From positions 62,001 through 126,000 of the forward strand of contig CARTIQ010000002.1 of assembly GCA_949068525.1 (NCBI GenBank): 64,000 nt of DNA, in the 5' to 3' direction. Each line of letters starts with the position of its first letter. Within the stretch, counting starts at the first letter, position 1. The translations under genes were made by a program, and so were the position numbers. The notes beneath the pieces are model-generated. The model saw nothing but the letters and a program-made list of their open reading frames with translations. It was not told where the DNA came from and ran no database searches. The stretch is from an uncultured Eubacteriales bacterium. GTDB taxonomy: Bacteria; Bacillota; Clostridia; Oscillospirales; Acutalibacteraceae. This document shows positions 16,441-24,224 of the stretch, in pieces.

Positions 16441-16746
16441 TCACTCGTCATTTTTCTTTTTTAGAATTATAAATCGTGGGACTTGCAGATAAAACGCCAA
16501 AAACAGCAAAATGATTAAACCTGCGCCCCAAATATAATATCTTAAAAACAGCGAAAAAATCACCACAATCAGCCCAACTAAAACCGCCAAAACCTTCAAC
16601 ACATCGACGATCTTCGCCTTCAACAACACATCCGAACCCTTCCCACACCTTTGGCAAACAAACTCGCGGTTTGCCTTAGACTGGAACGCGCTCACAAAAC
16701 CTACGGATTCATCGCAATGTGGGCATTTTAAATAAAACTTTTTCAC
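16441..16746 (-). CDS. Small zinc-ribbon membrane protein, unrecognised
   Basis: The 101-residue protein has an N-terminal four-cysteine zinc ribbon (CPHCDES ... CQRCGKG, about 8-36) and two adjacent membrane segments (about 46-66 and 70-90). The GTG at 16746 overlaps the remB stop as GTGA and is preceded by GGGGAG, indicating translational coupling. It sits between remB and gyrB, where most Firmicutes have nothing. No function is recognised. Confidence 0.65.
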   Translation of the reverse strand: MKKFYLKCPHCDESVGFVSAFQSKANREFVCQRCGKGSDVLLKAKIVDVLKVLAVLVGLIVVIFSLFLRYYIWGAGLIILLFLAFYLQVPRFIILKKKNDE

Positions 16747-17009
16747 GAAAAACTCCCCATTTCTTTGCGCCTGCTCAGCGTCGATGTTGCCAGCGGACTT
16801 ATAAAAACCGTGCGATTCCGCAAAGAATCACCTCTGCAAACCACAAAAGACTTCGGCAGCTCCGACGATACGCTCACCGTGCATTTTTCTTTTTCCGCAT
16901 TATAAATGTACTCCCGCGTTATTTTGCCAACTGTGCTCGCATCCAAATCAAAAATTCCCACGATTTCTCGGGCTTTAACCATAACATCTCGCCCCAAACA
17001 CAAATACAT
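16743..17009 (-). CDS. remB: RemB-like DUF370 protein
   Basis: A homologue of B. subtilis RemB (YaaB), the relative of the biofilm-matrix activator RemA. The 88 residues have the DUF370 pattern: MYLCLGRDVMVKAREIVGIFDLD at the start, KSFVV in the middle, then VFISPLATSTLSRR. In B. subtilis remB lies between recF and gyrB, exactly as here (23 bp after recF). The ATG at 17009 has no strong ribosome site, which suggests coupling to recF translation. The assignment rests on sequence pattern and synteny; the regulated genes are unknown. Confidence 0.82.
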   Translation of the reverse strand: MYLCLGRDVMVKAREIVGIFDLDASTVGKITREYIYNAEKEKCTVSVSSELPKSFVVCRGDSLRNRTVFISPLATSTLSRRKEMGSFS

Positions 17010-17032
17010 ACGCCATTTACACCCATTTCTTT

Positions 17033-18145
17033 TTAACTTTTTGGCTTAATTTCGCCATGTAAGACTTCAAAAACCCGTCCTCCTGGCAACCGTTTTGCAA
17101 TCTCCGGCTCGCAACACGTTATGAACACCTGTTTTTCGGAGATACACTCAAGCAAGTAGTTCTGCCGGCTTCCATCCAACTCGCTCAGCACGTCATCCAT
17201 CAGAATCACTGGCGTCTCTCCCACCGTCTGTTGTACGAGCTCCGCCTCAGCAAGCTTCATAGCCAAAACCGCGCTTCTCTGCTGCCCCTGCGAAGAGAAC
17301 ATTCTTGCAGATTTCCCGTCAATTTTGATCTCAATCTCATCTCGATGCGGACCTCTGGTTGTGAACCCCAGCGAAACGTCCTCTTCTCGCGATTCTCGTA
17401 ACTTTTGCAAAAAATCTTTTTTTATCGAACATTTTTCCAAAACTCCCTTTGGATCGGCGTTCATTGTTGTTTTATACTGCATAGATAATTTTTCTTTTTT
17501 GGAAGATAGCCCCAAGTAGAACTCTGCCGCCAACTCCTTTAATTTTTCTAAATAAGAAAATCTGCATTCTATCAACTCCGAACCGTACTCTGCCAACTTT
17601 TCCTCCCATATATCCAAGGTATCATCGAGATTTTTGCTCTTTTTAAGGTGACGAAGCAAGCTATTTCGCTGATTCAAAACGTGAATATATTTCAGCAAAT
17701 GCGCGGTGTATTTGGGTTGCATCTGACAAATCGCGGTATCTAGAAATTTTCGCCGAACGCCCGGCCCATCTTTGATCAAAGCCAGGTGCAGCGGGGAAAA
17801 AACCACTGCGCACAAACGACCAATTAAATCTGACGCGCTCCGTTGCGGTACTTTGTTGATAGTAACAAAGCGCTTGCCCTCCATAACCTCTATTTTGAGC
17901 TCCTGCACTCGACCAAAACTCTCTGCCGCCACAAAAATGCTAGCGTTCCTCTGGCCAAAAGTCACCAAATCCCGATCCTTCGAGCCTCGAAACGATCTTC
18001 CTCCAGTAAAAAGCCAGATAGCTTCAATAAAATTCGTCTTGCCCTGCGCATTGTTCCCGCAAAGAATATTAATCCCATCGCTCGGCGTCACCTCGGCATT
18101 TTTTAAGTTCCTATATTCTTTAAAAGAAATTTTCTCAATCTTCAA
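17033..18145 (-). CDS. recF: DNA replication and repair protein RecF
   Basis: An SMC-like ATPase that, with RecO and RecR, loads RecA at gaps. The 370 residues have the Walker A GNNAQGKT at 30-37, an ABC-type signature near SSQGQQRSAVLAMKLAEAEL, and Walker B PVILMDDVLSELD close to the C-terminus. Its start overlaps the stop of yaaA as ATGA, giving translational coupling. This is the conserved position downstream of dnaN. Confidence 0.97.
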   Translation of the reverse strand: MKIEKISFKEYRNLKNAEVTPSDGINILCGNNAQGKTNFIEAIWLFTGGRSFRGSKDRDLVTFGQRNASIFVAAESFGRVQELKIEVMEGKRFVTINKVPQRSASDLIGRLCAVVFSPLHLALIKDGPGVRRKFLDTAICQMQPKYTAHLLKYIHVLNQRNSLLRHLKKSKNLDDTLDIWEEKLAEYGSELIECRFSYLEKLKELAAEFYLGLSSKKEKLSMQYKTTMNADPKGVLEKCSIKKDFLQKLRESREEDVSLGFTTRGPHRDEIEIKIDGKSARMFSSQGQQRSAVLAMKLAEAELVQQTVGETPVILMDDVLSELDGSRQNYLLECISEKQVFITCCEPEIAKRLPGGRVFEVLHGEIKPKS

Positions 18146-18375
18146 AATTTTTCTTCCTCAACAGCGACCTCATAGCGATTCCCTCGGACTTCCACAACAT
18201 CACCACCCCGCAACTTTCTCCCACGCATCGAGCAAACCTCTCCGTTAACAGCCACTTCGCCCGCCTGAACGAGAACTTTCGCCTGTCCGCCGCTCAAAAC
18301 TTCTCCACAAAACTTCAAAAAAGAATCAAGTTTTATTCCGGCCTCAGATACCGTCACAACACAAACCTTACTCAT
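18142..18375 (-). CDS. yaaA: S4-domain RNA-binding protein YaaA
   Basis: A 77-residue protein made of a single S4 RNA-binding fold (KLDSFLKFCGEVLSGGQAKVLVQAGEVAVNGE, then RGRKLRGGDVVEV). YaaA-type proteins are found between dnaN and recF in most Firmicutes and have been linked to ribosome maturation. It overlaps the dnaN stop by 8 bp and recF by 4 bp, so the three genes are translationally coupled. Confidence 0.92.
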   Translation of the reverse strand: MSKVCVVTVSEAGIKLDSFLKFCGEVLSGGQAKVLVQAGEVAVNGEVCSMRGRKLRGGDVVEVRGNRYEVAVEEEKF

Positions 18376-19480
18376 CGACAGCCTTCAACCTCACCGGCAG
18401 AACAAGAAAAACAAACGCATCCCCATCCTTAGGCACAATTTTAATTGGGCTTAGCGGGCCATTCAACAGAACCTTAACCTCGTCGCACTCAGTATTCTTG
18501 AGCGCATCAATCAGATACCGGTTGTTAAACCCTATCTCGAGCGCGTCGCCTTGCATACTTATGGGCAACTCATCGTTAGCCTTGCCAACCGTCGTTATGC
18601 AAAAAACGCGCGCAAAGTTGTCTGCAAAAGAGCATCTCACGGGGCTTTTAAGTCTGTCGGTGACCACTAAAGATACGCGATCTATGCTTTCAATCATACT
18701 CTTCACGTTCACAACGGCCTCTGTAGTGTGTGATGGAGGAATCGCCGCGGTGTAATCGAGGAACTCACCCTCCAACAGCCGAGAAATTACGAAATAGCTC
18801 TCTATATAAAAAATTATGTGCTTCTTCCCTACAGAAATCTGGATTTTGGCGTCCTCGGTGTCCGGAAGAATCTTCAAAACCTCATTAAGCGTCTTCCCCG
18901 GAACAACGAACCGCATCTCTTTGCCGCCCGCAAGCTGTTCCCTTCTCAAGGCCAACCTAAAGCCATCAACAGAAATCAACTTTAGCTCCGTCTTGCTAAC
19001 CTCAAACAAGGTTCCCGTGTTAATCGGCTTCACATCGGTCTCAGACGTCGCAAAAAGCGTCTGCCGGATCATCCCCTTCAAAGTCTCACCGTCAAGGCTC
19101 AATGTCTCGGCGTCCGGAAGCGTCGGTATTTCAGGAAAATCCTCCTGAGAAAGCCCAACAAGCGAGAACTCTGCTGGTGCGCTAGTGATCGTAGCAATCA
19201 GTTTCTCATCCACGCTAATGGTAATCGTATCGGCCGGTGCTTTGCGAATAATCTCCGAAAAAAGTTTTGCATTTATAACAACTTGGCCTTGTTGTTCGAT
19301 TGTAGCAGGGATCTCCGTTATAATTCCAAGTTCCAAATCGTATCCACAAAGCGAGATCGTATTTTCTTTTGTAGAAATAAGAATCCCCTCAAGCGCTGTG
19401 AGACAAGATTTAGTCGAGACAGCTTTTTGAACATTCAGAACAGATTCAACAAGCGTCTGCCGTAAGCAAGTTATTTTCAT
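18368..19480 (-). CDS. dnaN: DNA polymerase III beta subunit (sliding clamp)
   Basis: The ring-shaped processivity clamp of the replicase, also a docking site for repair proteins. The 370 residues show three clamp domains and end in the typical PLSPIKIVPKDGDAFVFLVLPVRLK pattern. The start ATG at 19480 follows AGAGGTGATC. The spacer to dnaA upstream (304 bp) holds the origin elements described separately. Confidence 0.97.
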   Translation of the reverse strand: MKITCLRQTLVESVLNVQKAVSTKSCLTALEGILISTKENTISLCGYDLELGIITEIPATIEQQGQVVINAKLFSEIIRKAPADTITISVDEKLIATITSAPAEFSLVGLSQEDFPEIPTLPDAETLSLDGETLKGMIRQTLFATSETDVKPINTGTLFEVSKTELKLISVDGFRLALRREQLAGGKEMRFVVPGKTLNEVLKILPDTEDAKIQISVGKKHIIFYIESYFVISRLLEGEFLDYTAAIPPSHTTEAVVNVKSMIESIDRVSLVVTDRLKSPVRCSFADNFARVFCITTVGKANDELPISMQGDALEIGFNNRYLIDALKNTECDEVKVLLNGPLSPIKIVPKDGDAFVFLVLPVRLKAVDE

Positions 19481-19527
19481 AAAAGATCACCTCTGTAAAA
19501 AATAATAGCAATGAAATAATTAAATTT

Positions 19528-19542
19528 TAGTAGTACTAGTAG
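19528..19542 (-). promoter_or_regulatory. DnaA-trio-like element
   Basis: Five consecutive triplets, TAG TAG TAC TAG TAG on the plus strand, that is 3'-GAT-GAT-CAT-GAT-GAT-5' read away from the GC block. This fits the published trio consensus 3'-[G/A]A[T/A]-5' in four of five repeats. It directly abuts GGGCCG and faces the AT-rich DNA next to dnaN. Confidence 0.65.
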
Positions 19543-19554
19543 GGGCCGTTAATT

Positions 19555-19771
19555 TGTTGAAACACCCTTATAACATGCACTGTAAAGCCAATCTCAAACT
19601 CAAAACCCCCGTTTAATTTATGTTGAAACTTTTTTGATTTAACCAAAGTTCCCGAGATTTCAACGGTTTGGTGGAAAACTTGGTGTTAAATGTTGAAAAA
19701 AAGTTGAAAGAAAAACATTGTAAAAATCGTAATTTCAACTTAATTTGTTAAAAAGTGAAAACATTGTCAAC
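19555..19771. repeat. Cluster of GTTGAAA repeats
   Basis: GTTGAAA occurs six times in 185 bp: plus strand at 19556-19562, 19622-19628, 19692-19698 and 19703-19709; minus strand at 19664-19658 and 19739-19733. A related TGTTGACAA lies at 19772-19764 (minus strand) and GGTGGAAAA at 19670-19678. The reverse complement, TTTCAAC(A), resembles the 3' half of a DnaA box. Chance would give well under one copy. Confidence 0.7.
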
Positions 19772-19784
19772 AATTTAACAAGCA

Positions 19785-21104
19785 CTACCTGTCGCGAATA
19801 TTCTTGATGATATCCTCGATCATCGCCTTGGTTTTTGGGTCGGTCTTCATCGTCTTCTCTACCTGCTGGATAGCATAGACCACCGTAGAGTGATCTCTGC
19901 CGCCAAACTCCGCACCCAAGGCTGTCATAGAAAGTTGAGTAATTTCCCTTGCAATGTAGATGGCTGTCTGCCGCGCGTTAGAGATGTTCGATGCCCGTTT
20001 AGATGAGCGAATATCCTCGCCAGAAACGCCATAAGTCTTTGCGACTTCCTCCACGATCTTCTCCACTGTAAGCGGCGGAGGCTGATCGTTGTTCAAAATA
20101 TCCGAAATTGCGGCCTGAGCCGTAGTTATGCTCGGTTCGTCGCCTTGCAAAAGGTAGTAAGCCTTAATCTTCTTAACGGCGCCCTCGAGCTGCCGGATAT
20201 TCGTCTTAAGCTTAGTTGCAATATACTCCGAGACGTTGTTTGGTATGTCGATATCCAGAATCTCGGACTTTCTCTTAATAATAGCGATCCGCGTCTCAAA
20301 GTCCGGCGGCTGAATGTCAGCAATTAGACCCCATTCAAAGCGCGTCCTTAAGCGATCCTCAAGTGTTTGAATCTCTTTTGGCGGCCGGTCAGACGTCAAG
20401 ACGATCTGCTTATTGGCTTCATACAGCGTGTTGAAGGTATGGAAGAATTCTTCCTGCGTAGAGTCCTTCCCTGCAATAAACTGTATGTCGTCCACAAGCA
20501 AAATATCGGTCTGGCGGTACTTTTGATGAAACTCAATTGTTGTTCCACGTCGAATAGCGTCGATAAGCTCGTTCGTAAATTCGTCACCCTTAATATAAAG
20601 AGAGCGCGTATCGGGGTGCGACTTCTTGATATCGTTGCAGATGGCGTAGAGCAAGTGTGTTTTGCCAAGTCCCGAGTTCCCATAAATAAACAAAGGATTA
20701 TAGGATCCAGCGGGGTTAGCCGCCACAGCCAGCGCCGCAGCGTGCGCAAATTTATTGGAAGAGCCTACGATATATGTATCGAAGGTTAGTTCTGGCGCTG
20801 CATCTATTGCCAAACTATCGTTTTTGGGCGGACGGTTTTCATTGCTAGCGTTTGGCGTAACAAAACATATATTTATGCCGTTAGACCCGAAGATCTCCTC
20901 AAACGCGCTGTTCAAAAGCGGCGTATAACAGCGGGTAAGCGTTTGTTTATGAAATTCGTTAGGCACCATTAAAATAGCGTCACCAGTGTCAAAGTCGATC
21001 TTAACAGGGGAAATCCGGCTTATCCACGTTTTGTAAGCGACGTCGGTTATTCGAGTCTTACAGTAGGAACAGATGAGTTCCCAAGCCTCGTTGAAAGATT
21101 CCAT
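19785..21104 (-). CDS. dnaA: Chromosomal replication initiator DnaA
   Basis: The AAA+ initiator that binds and unwinds oriC. The 439 residues have the N-terminal DnaB/regulator-binding domain (1-80), a short linker, the ATPase domain with Walker A GNSGLGKT (142-149) and VDDIQF (204-209), and domain IV with the signature GAEFGGRDHSTVVYAIQQV from 397 on. The DNA-binding motif is conserved, so the consensus box TTATNCACA would be expected as its target, in contrast to the repeats seen next door. The ATG at 21104 follows GGAGGT. First gene of the dnaA-gyrA run; no clear promoter was found in the 400 bp upstream. Confidence 0.98.
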   Translation of the reverse strand: MESFNEAWELICSYCKTRITDVAYKTWISRISPVKIDFDTGDAILMVPNEFHKQTLTRCYTPLLNSAFEEIFGSNGINICFVTPNASNENRPPKNDSLAIDAAPELTFDTYIVGSSNKFAHAAALAVAANPAGSYNPLFIYGNSGLGKTHLLYAICNDIKKSHPDTRSLYIKGDEFTNELIDAIRRGTTIEFHQKYRQTDILLVDDIQFIAGKDSTQEEFFHTFNTLYEANKQIVLTSDRPPKEIQTLEDRLRTRFEWGLIADIQPPDFETRIAIIKRKSEILDIDIPNNVSEYIATKLKTNIRQLEGAVKKIKAYYLLQGDEPSITTAQAAISDILNNDQPPPLTVEKIVEEVAKTYGVSGEDIRSSKRASNISNARQTAIYIAREITQLSMTALGAEFGGRDHSTVVYAIQQVEKTMKTDPKTKAMIEDIIKNIRDR

Positions 21105-21453
21105 TTTTTACCTCCAGAGAATTAACGATCTACTATCTTTAACTTTGTGCAATGTTGTGCGATTGTTCGCGAAATAAATTTCTTTTTTATTTTTAGTAAA
21201 AATAGAAACAGAAAAGTTGCAAAAAGGGAATCTTGAAATAAAAAGCGTCTTAATTTTGACAAAAACGCGGCAAAAAGGCGCAAAAAAGCGATTTAGCCCC
21301 ATAAGACAGATTTTAAACAAGACAAAGATATACAGTATTTAGGATACCACAAATCGCAAAAATTTTCAAACAGATTTTTTGTGAAGCACCTGGTTAATAA
21401 AAAAGCCGGAAAATTACAGGGAAATCGCCACCGATCCGGATGTTTTGCAGCCC
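21105..21453. other. dnaA-rpmH divergent spacer, no gene seen
   Basis: About 350 bp between the dnaA and rpmH promoter regions. It is AT-rich with scattered CGCAAAAA-type repeats (ggcaaaaagg, ggcgcaaaaaagcg near 21260-21290). I find no consensus DnaA box; TTGTGCAATG and TTGTGCGATT near 21133-21153 are only weak matches. In B. subtilis this spacer is the second half of a bipartite origin; the sequence here does not show that clearly. Confidence 0.5.
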
Positions 21454-21482
21454 TTGACACGGGTCGTCTCTTAAGGTATAAT
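21454..21482 (+). promoter_or_regulatory. rpmH promoter
   Basis: A consensus sigma-A promoter: TTGACA (21454-21459), 17-bp spacer, TATAAT (21477-21482). It should drive rpmH-rnpA-yidD-yidC-jag. Confidence 0.88.
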
Positions 21483-21520
21483 AACTTCATACGCTTTAAT
21501 GTGTGAAGGGAGGACGCTTT

Positions 21521-21655
21521 ATGTTAAGAACTTATCAGCCAAAAAAGCTTCACCGAAAAAGGGAACACGGCTTTAGAAAAAGAATGGCAGATAGAAACGG
21601 CCGCAGAGTCTTGGCGCGCCGTAGAGCCAAAGGTAGACATAGACTTTCTTATTAA
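21521..21655 (+). CDS. rpmH: 50S ribosomal protein L34
   Basis: A 44-residue, very basic large-subunit protein: MLRTYQPKKLHRKREHGFRK, then RMADRNGRRVLARRRAKGRHRLSY. All invariant family residues are present and the length is exactly typical. RBS GAAGGGAGG (21505-21513) lies seven bases before the ATG. As in nearly all bacteria it is divergent from dnaA and precedes rnpA. Confidence 0.97.
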   Translation: MLRTYQPKKLHRKREHGFRKRMADRNGRRVLARRRAKGRHRLSY

Positions 21656-21784
21656 TTTTAGTTCGAGCTAGACTAAATTGCGGCTTGGTCTTTGTTTTTG
21701 GACTTTTTTTGTTGTTGTAAAAATTTTAAGAAGTAAAGGATTAAAGAGTGTCGGTGTGGAGCCAAAACCAGAAGGCTTGGTGTT

Positions 21785-22129
21785 ATGAGTAAGATTATTA
21801 CTTTAAATAAAAATCGCGATTTTAGCAGGATTTACTCGAGGGGTCGGTCGTATGTTTCACCGGTTTTGGTTGTTTACGTTTTGAGAAATCGCGAGAATAC
21901 CGCTCGGATAGGCATTACTACGAGCAAGAAAATCGGTAACGCTGTGCAGAGGAATCGGGCGAGGCGGGTTATGCGAGAGGCTTATCGTGCGCTTTTGCCT
22001 AGGATTCGGCCGGGGTTCGATGTTGTTTTGGTGGCCAGAAAAAAAACTTGGTCGATAAAAATGGGCGACGTTTTGAGGGATCTGTCCAAAAAGCTAGCAG
22101 AGGCCCGGATTTTGGCTAAAGAGGGCTAA
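21785..22129 (+). CDS. rnpA: Ribonuclease P protein component
   Basis: The protein cofactor of RNase P, which trims the 5' leader from pre-tRNA. The 114 residues include the RNR motif GNAVQRNRARRVMREAYR (about 51-68) and the usual opening LNKNRDFSRIYSRGRSY. The ATG at 21785 is preceded by GAAGG. A 129-nt spacer from rpmH contains no strong terminator, so the genes are probably one operon. Confidence 0.95.
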   Translation: MSKIITLNKNRDFSRIYSRGRSYVSPVLVVYVLRNRENTARIGITTSKKIGNAVQRNRARRVMREAYRALLPRIRPGFDVVLVARKKTWSIKMGDVLRDLSKKLAEARILAKEG

Positions 22130-22177
22130 TTTTTGGCGCCAATATGAGGTTAATTTTTGGAGAGCAGGCGTTTTTTT

Positions 22178-22414
22178 ATGGTTAAAAATTTTTTGATTCG
22201 GTTGATAAAATTTTATCAGCGAAACATCTCGATAAACAGGCCGCCGTGCTGCAGGTTTTATCCGTCTTGCTCCGACTATGGTATAGAGGCGATTGCTAGA
22301 TTTGGCGCGTTGAAGGGTTTGGCTCTTGCTGGTCTCCGATTTTTGCGATGTAATCCTATGTTTCGCGGTGGGTTTGACCCTGTACCGTTACCTGGACAGC
22401 GAAAACGACGCTAA
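22178..22414 (+). CDS. yidD: Membrane protein insertion efficiency factor YidD
   Basis: A small membrane-associated protein that helps YidC-dependent insertion. The 78 residues contain the family core FYQRNISINRPPCCRFYPSCSDYGIEAIARFGALKG and the C-terminal RCNPMFRGGFDPVP. The ATG at 22178 gives a start that matches the family; a TTG seven codons upstream sits right on the GGAGAG and is less likely. Located between rnpA and yidC as usual. Confidence 0.94.
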   Translation: MVKNFLIRLIKFYQRNISINRPPCCRFYPSCSDYGIEAIARFGALKGLALAGLRFLRCNPMFRGGFDPVPLPGQRKRR

Positions 22415-22453
22415 TTTTGCGGTATTTATCATCTTTACGGGGGACATTTTTGT

Positions 22454-23392
22454 ATGAATTTATTTAATCTGATTGGCGACGCGCTGGGCAGGGTTTTGGG
22501 ACTTGTTTTGTGGTTCTTCTTCGATTTATTCGACAGTTTTGTCCCGGCGGTGTTCATTTTCGTTATGATAATCAAGGTTTTGTCGTTTCCGTTTGAGTTG
22601 AAGTCGAGAAAGGCGTTGCTTAAAACCTCGAAGATTAGCGCGAAGACTCAGGAAATACAGAAAAAATACGCGAATAATCGGCAAAAAATGAACGAAGAAA
22701 TGGCAAAACTCTATGAAAAAGAGGGATTTAATCCGTTGAGTGGATGTTTGCCGCAGCTTTTGCCGGCGTTTGTGTTCACAGGCGTTTACGGCGCCATTTT
22801 TCGGCCTTTGACTAACTTATTTCACGTTTCTGCCGAGGCTTTGAGCTCTGCGGTGGAAACTTTGAAGGCTATTCCTGGACTGTCGGGTGATTTCGGGTCG
22901 GTTTACGCGCAACTAGAGATTATAAAGGTTTTCCCGCAAGTCAGCGACAAATTGACGATGTTTACAGCCGAGCAAATTAGTGATATACTGGACTTTAACA
23001 AAGGCTTCAACTTTTTTGGGTTGGATTTGTTCGCGGTACCGATGACGAGCTCTTTTTCGACTCTGGCGTGGATTTGGCCTGTACTCTCGGCTGGATCGAT
23101 GTTCGCGACGATATATGTGGCTCAGCTAATGGACGGGAACCGACAAACGGCGCCAGGTTGCGCTAAGTTTGTACCGTTTTTGATTCCGCTGGTCTTTGTC
23201 TCGCTAACGTTGTACGCACCTGCGGCATTAGGCGCCTATTACACGGTGTTTAACGTGATTTCGCTGGTCCAGTCGATGTTTTTAGCTAAGTTCTTTGGGC
23301 CAAAGTCCCTTGCGGCGAAGGAAGAAGCGGCCAGGATTGCTCGGTTGGAGATTATGGAGGCTAATGAACCCCGCATAGATGTTGAAAAGTAA
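22454..23392 (+). CDS. yidC: Membrane protein insertase YidC/Oxa1
   Basis: Inserts and folds membrane proteins, alone or with SecYEG. The 312 residues have no large periplasmic domain (the Gram-positive form), about five membrane segments, the amphipathic cytoplasmic hairpin with KTQEIQKKYANNRQKMNEEMAKLYEKEGFNPLSGCLPQL, and the conserved arginine-equivalent region after it. The long insert between the second and third membrane segments (about 115-190) is larger than in B. subtilis SpoIIIJ. RBS GGGGGA precedes the ATG. Same operon as yidD and jag. Confidence 0.95.
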   Translation: MNLFNLIGDALGRVLGLVLWFFFDLFDSFVPAVFIFVMIIKVLSFPFELKSRKALLKTSKISAKTQEIQKKYANNRQKMNEEMAKLYEKEGFNPLSGCLPQLLPAFVFTGVYGAIFRPLTNLFHVSAEALSSAVETLKAIPGLSGDFGSVYAQLEIIKVFPQVSDKLTMFTAEQISDILDFNKGFNFFGLDLFAVPMTSSFSTLAWIWPVLSAGSMFATIYVAQLMDGNRQTAPGCAKFVPFLIPLVFVSLTLYAPAALGAYYTVFNVISLVQSMFLAKFFGPKSLAAKEEAARIARLEIMEANEPRIDVEK

Positions 23393-23467
23393 GGACTAAA
23401 ATTTTAAAAATTTGTCGAGAATTTGAAGTTTTACAAAGGTTTGTTAAAATTACGGAGGTGCATAGTT

Positions 23468-24100
23468 GTGGTGAGGGAAGCAGTTGGAGTTGGAGAAACG
23501 CTAGTTTTGGCGCAGGAAATGGCCTGTAAAGCATTGGGCGCCGCCCAGCAAGAGGTGTCTTTTGAGGTGATTCAACTGCCGGGCAAAAAAGTTTTTGGAA
23601 TTTTTGGCGGGAAATTGGCAAAAGTTAAGGCGAGAGTGACTATTTCGCCAGCAAAGCTTGCAGCAAAGTATTTGCACGACGTTTTGACCGCATATGGACT
23701 GAAAAATTTTAGCATAGAAAGCGAAGAAACCTTGAATGGAGTCAATTTACGCGTGGTTGGTGGCAATGCAAAGATAGCAATTGGACATCGTGGCGACACT
23801 TTGGATGCTATACAGTATTTGGTTGGCTTGGTTGCTAACGATGTGTGCGATTCGTATTATCGGGTAACGATTAATATTAGCGATTATCGTGAACGGCGCG
23901 AAAAAGTTTTGGTAAAGTTGGCAGAAAATCTAGCTTCTAAGGTTTTGCGCACGAAGAAGCCCGTCGAACTGGAGCCGATGACGCCTTACGAACGCAAGGT
24001 TATACATATGACGGTTGAGAAGATTGATGGCGTGAAATCTTGGTCGGAGGGGGAGGACCTTCAACGGCATCTAATCATTGATCTTGACAAGTCTGTTTGA
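23468..24100 (+). CDS. jag: RNA-binding protein Jag (KhpB)
   Basis: A KH/R3H RNA-binding protein linked to cell elongation and division control. The 210 residues run Jag-N (about 1-52, with the VFGIFGGKLAKVKARV end), KH domain with GXXG loop GHRG (106-109), and R3H domain with MTPYERKVIHM (171-181). The GTG at 23468 is nine bases from GGAGG (23454-23458); longer readings lack a ribosome site. Always found next to yidC in Firmicutes. Followed by a terminator. Confidence 0.94.
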   Translation: MVREAVGVGETLVLAQEMACKALGAAQQEVSFEVIQLPGKKVFGIFGGKLAKVKARVTISPAKLAAKYLHDVLTAYGLKNFSIESEETLNGVNLRVVGGNAKIAIGHRGDTLDAIQYLVGLVANDVCDSYYRVTINISDYRERREKVLVKLAENLASKVLRTKKPVELEPMTPYERKVIHMTVEKIDGVKSWSEGEDLQRHLIIDLDKSV

Positions 24101-24127
24101 GTTGGTTGCCGATTTTTCGCGGTTTTT

Positions 24128-24157
24128 AAGGTGATTCGGTTTTGAGTCGCCTTTTTG
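24128..24157 (+). terminator. Terminator after jag
   Basis: A ten-pair stem (AAGGTGATTC with GAGTCGCCTT, two G-U pairs) with loop GGTTTT is followed by TTT. It closes the rpmH-jag operon. Confidence 0.8.
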
Positions 24158-24224
24158 CTTTGTTTACAGGTTTTTGATGTTTGGAATGAGCAAAAAGTTC
24201 GGTATGATGGGAGGTTTTGCGGGC

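Larger units (their letters stand above)
19481..19784. other. oriC: Candidate replication origin (oriC), dnaN-dnaA spacer
   Basis: Seen on the dnaA strand, reading toward dnaN: several TTTCAACA-like repeats, the last at 19562-19555, then GGCCCC (19548-19543), then CTACTAGTACTACTA (19542-19528), then a strongly AT-rich stretch (19527-19495). This is the order of the B. subtilis basal unwinding system: DnaA boxes, GC-rich block, DnaA-trios, unwinding element, in the same place and orientation. The gene-strand switch at dnaA/rpmH supports the position. I see no 9/9 TTATCCACA box here; the closest are TTTTCCACC (19678-19670) and TTTTCAACA (19699-19691), 7/9 each. Confidence 0.75.

Noticed and set aside
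21020..21028. TTATCCACG, 8/9 match to a DnaA box
   Set aside because: It lies in the dnaA coding sequence where it encodes part of KTWIS, a conserved stretch, so the match is probably due to protein constraint. It is single and isolated.
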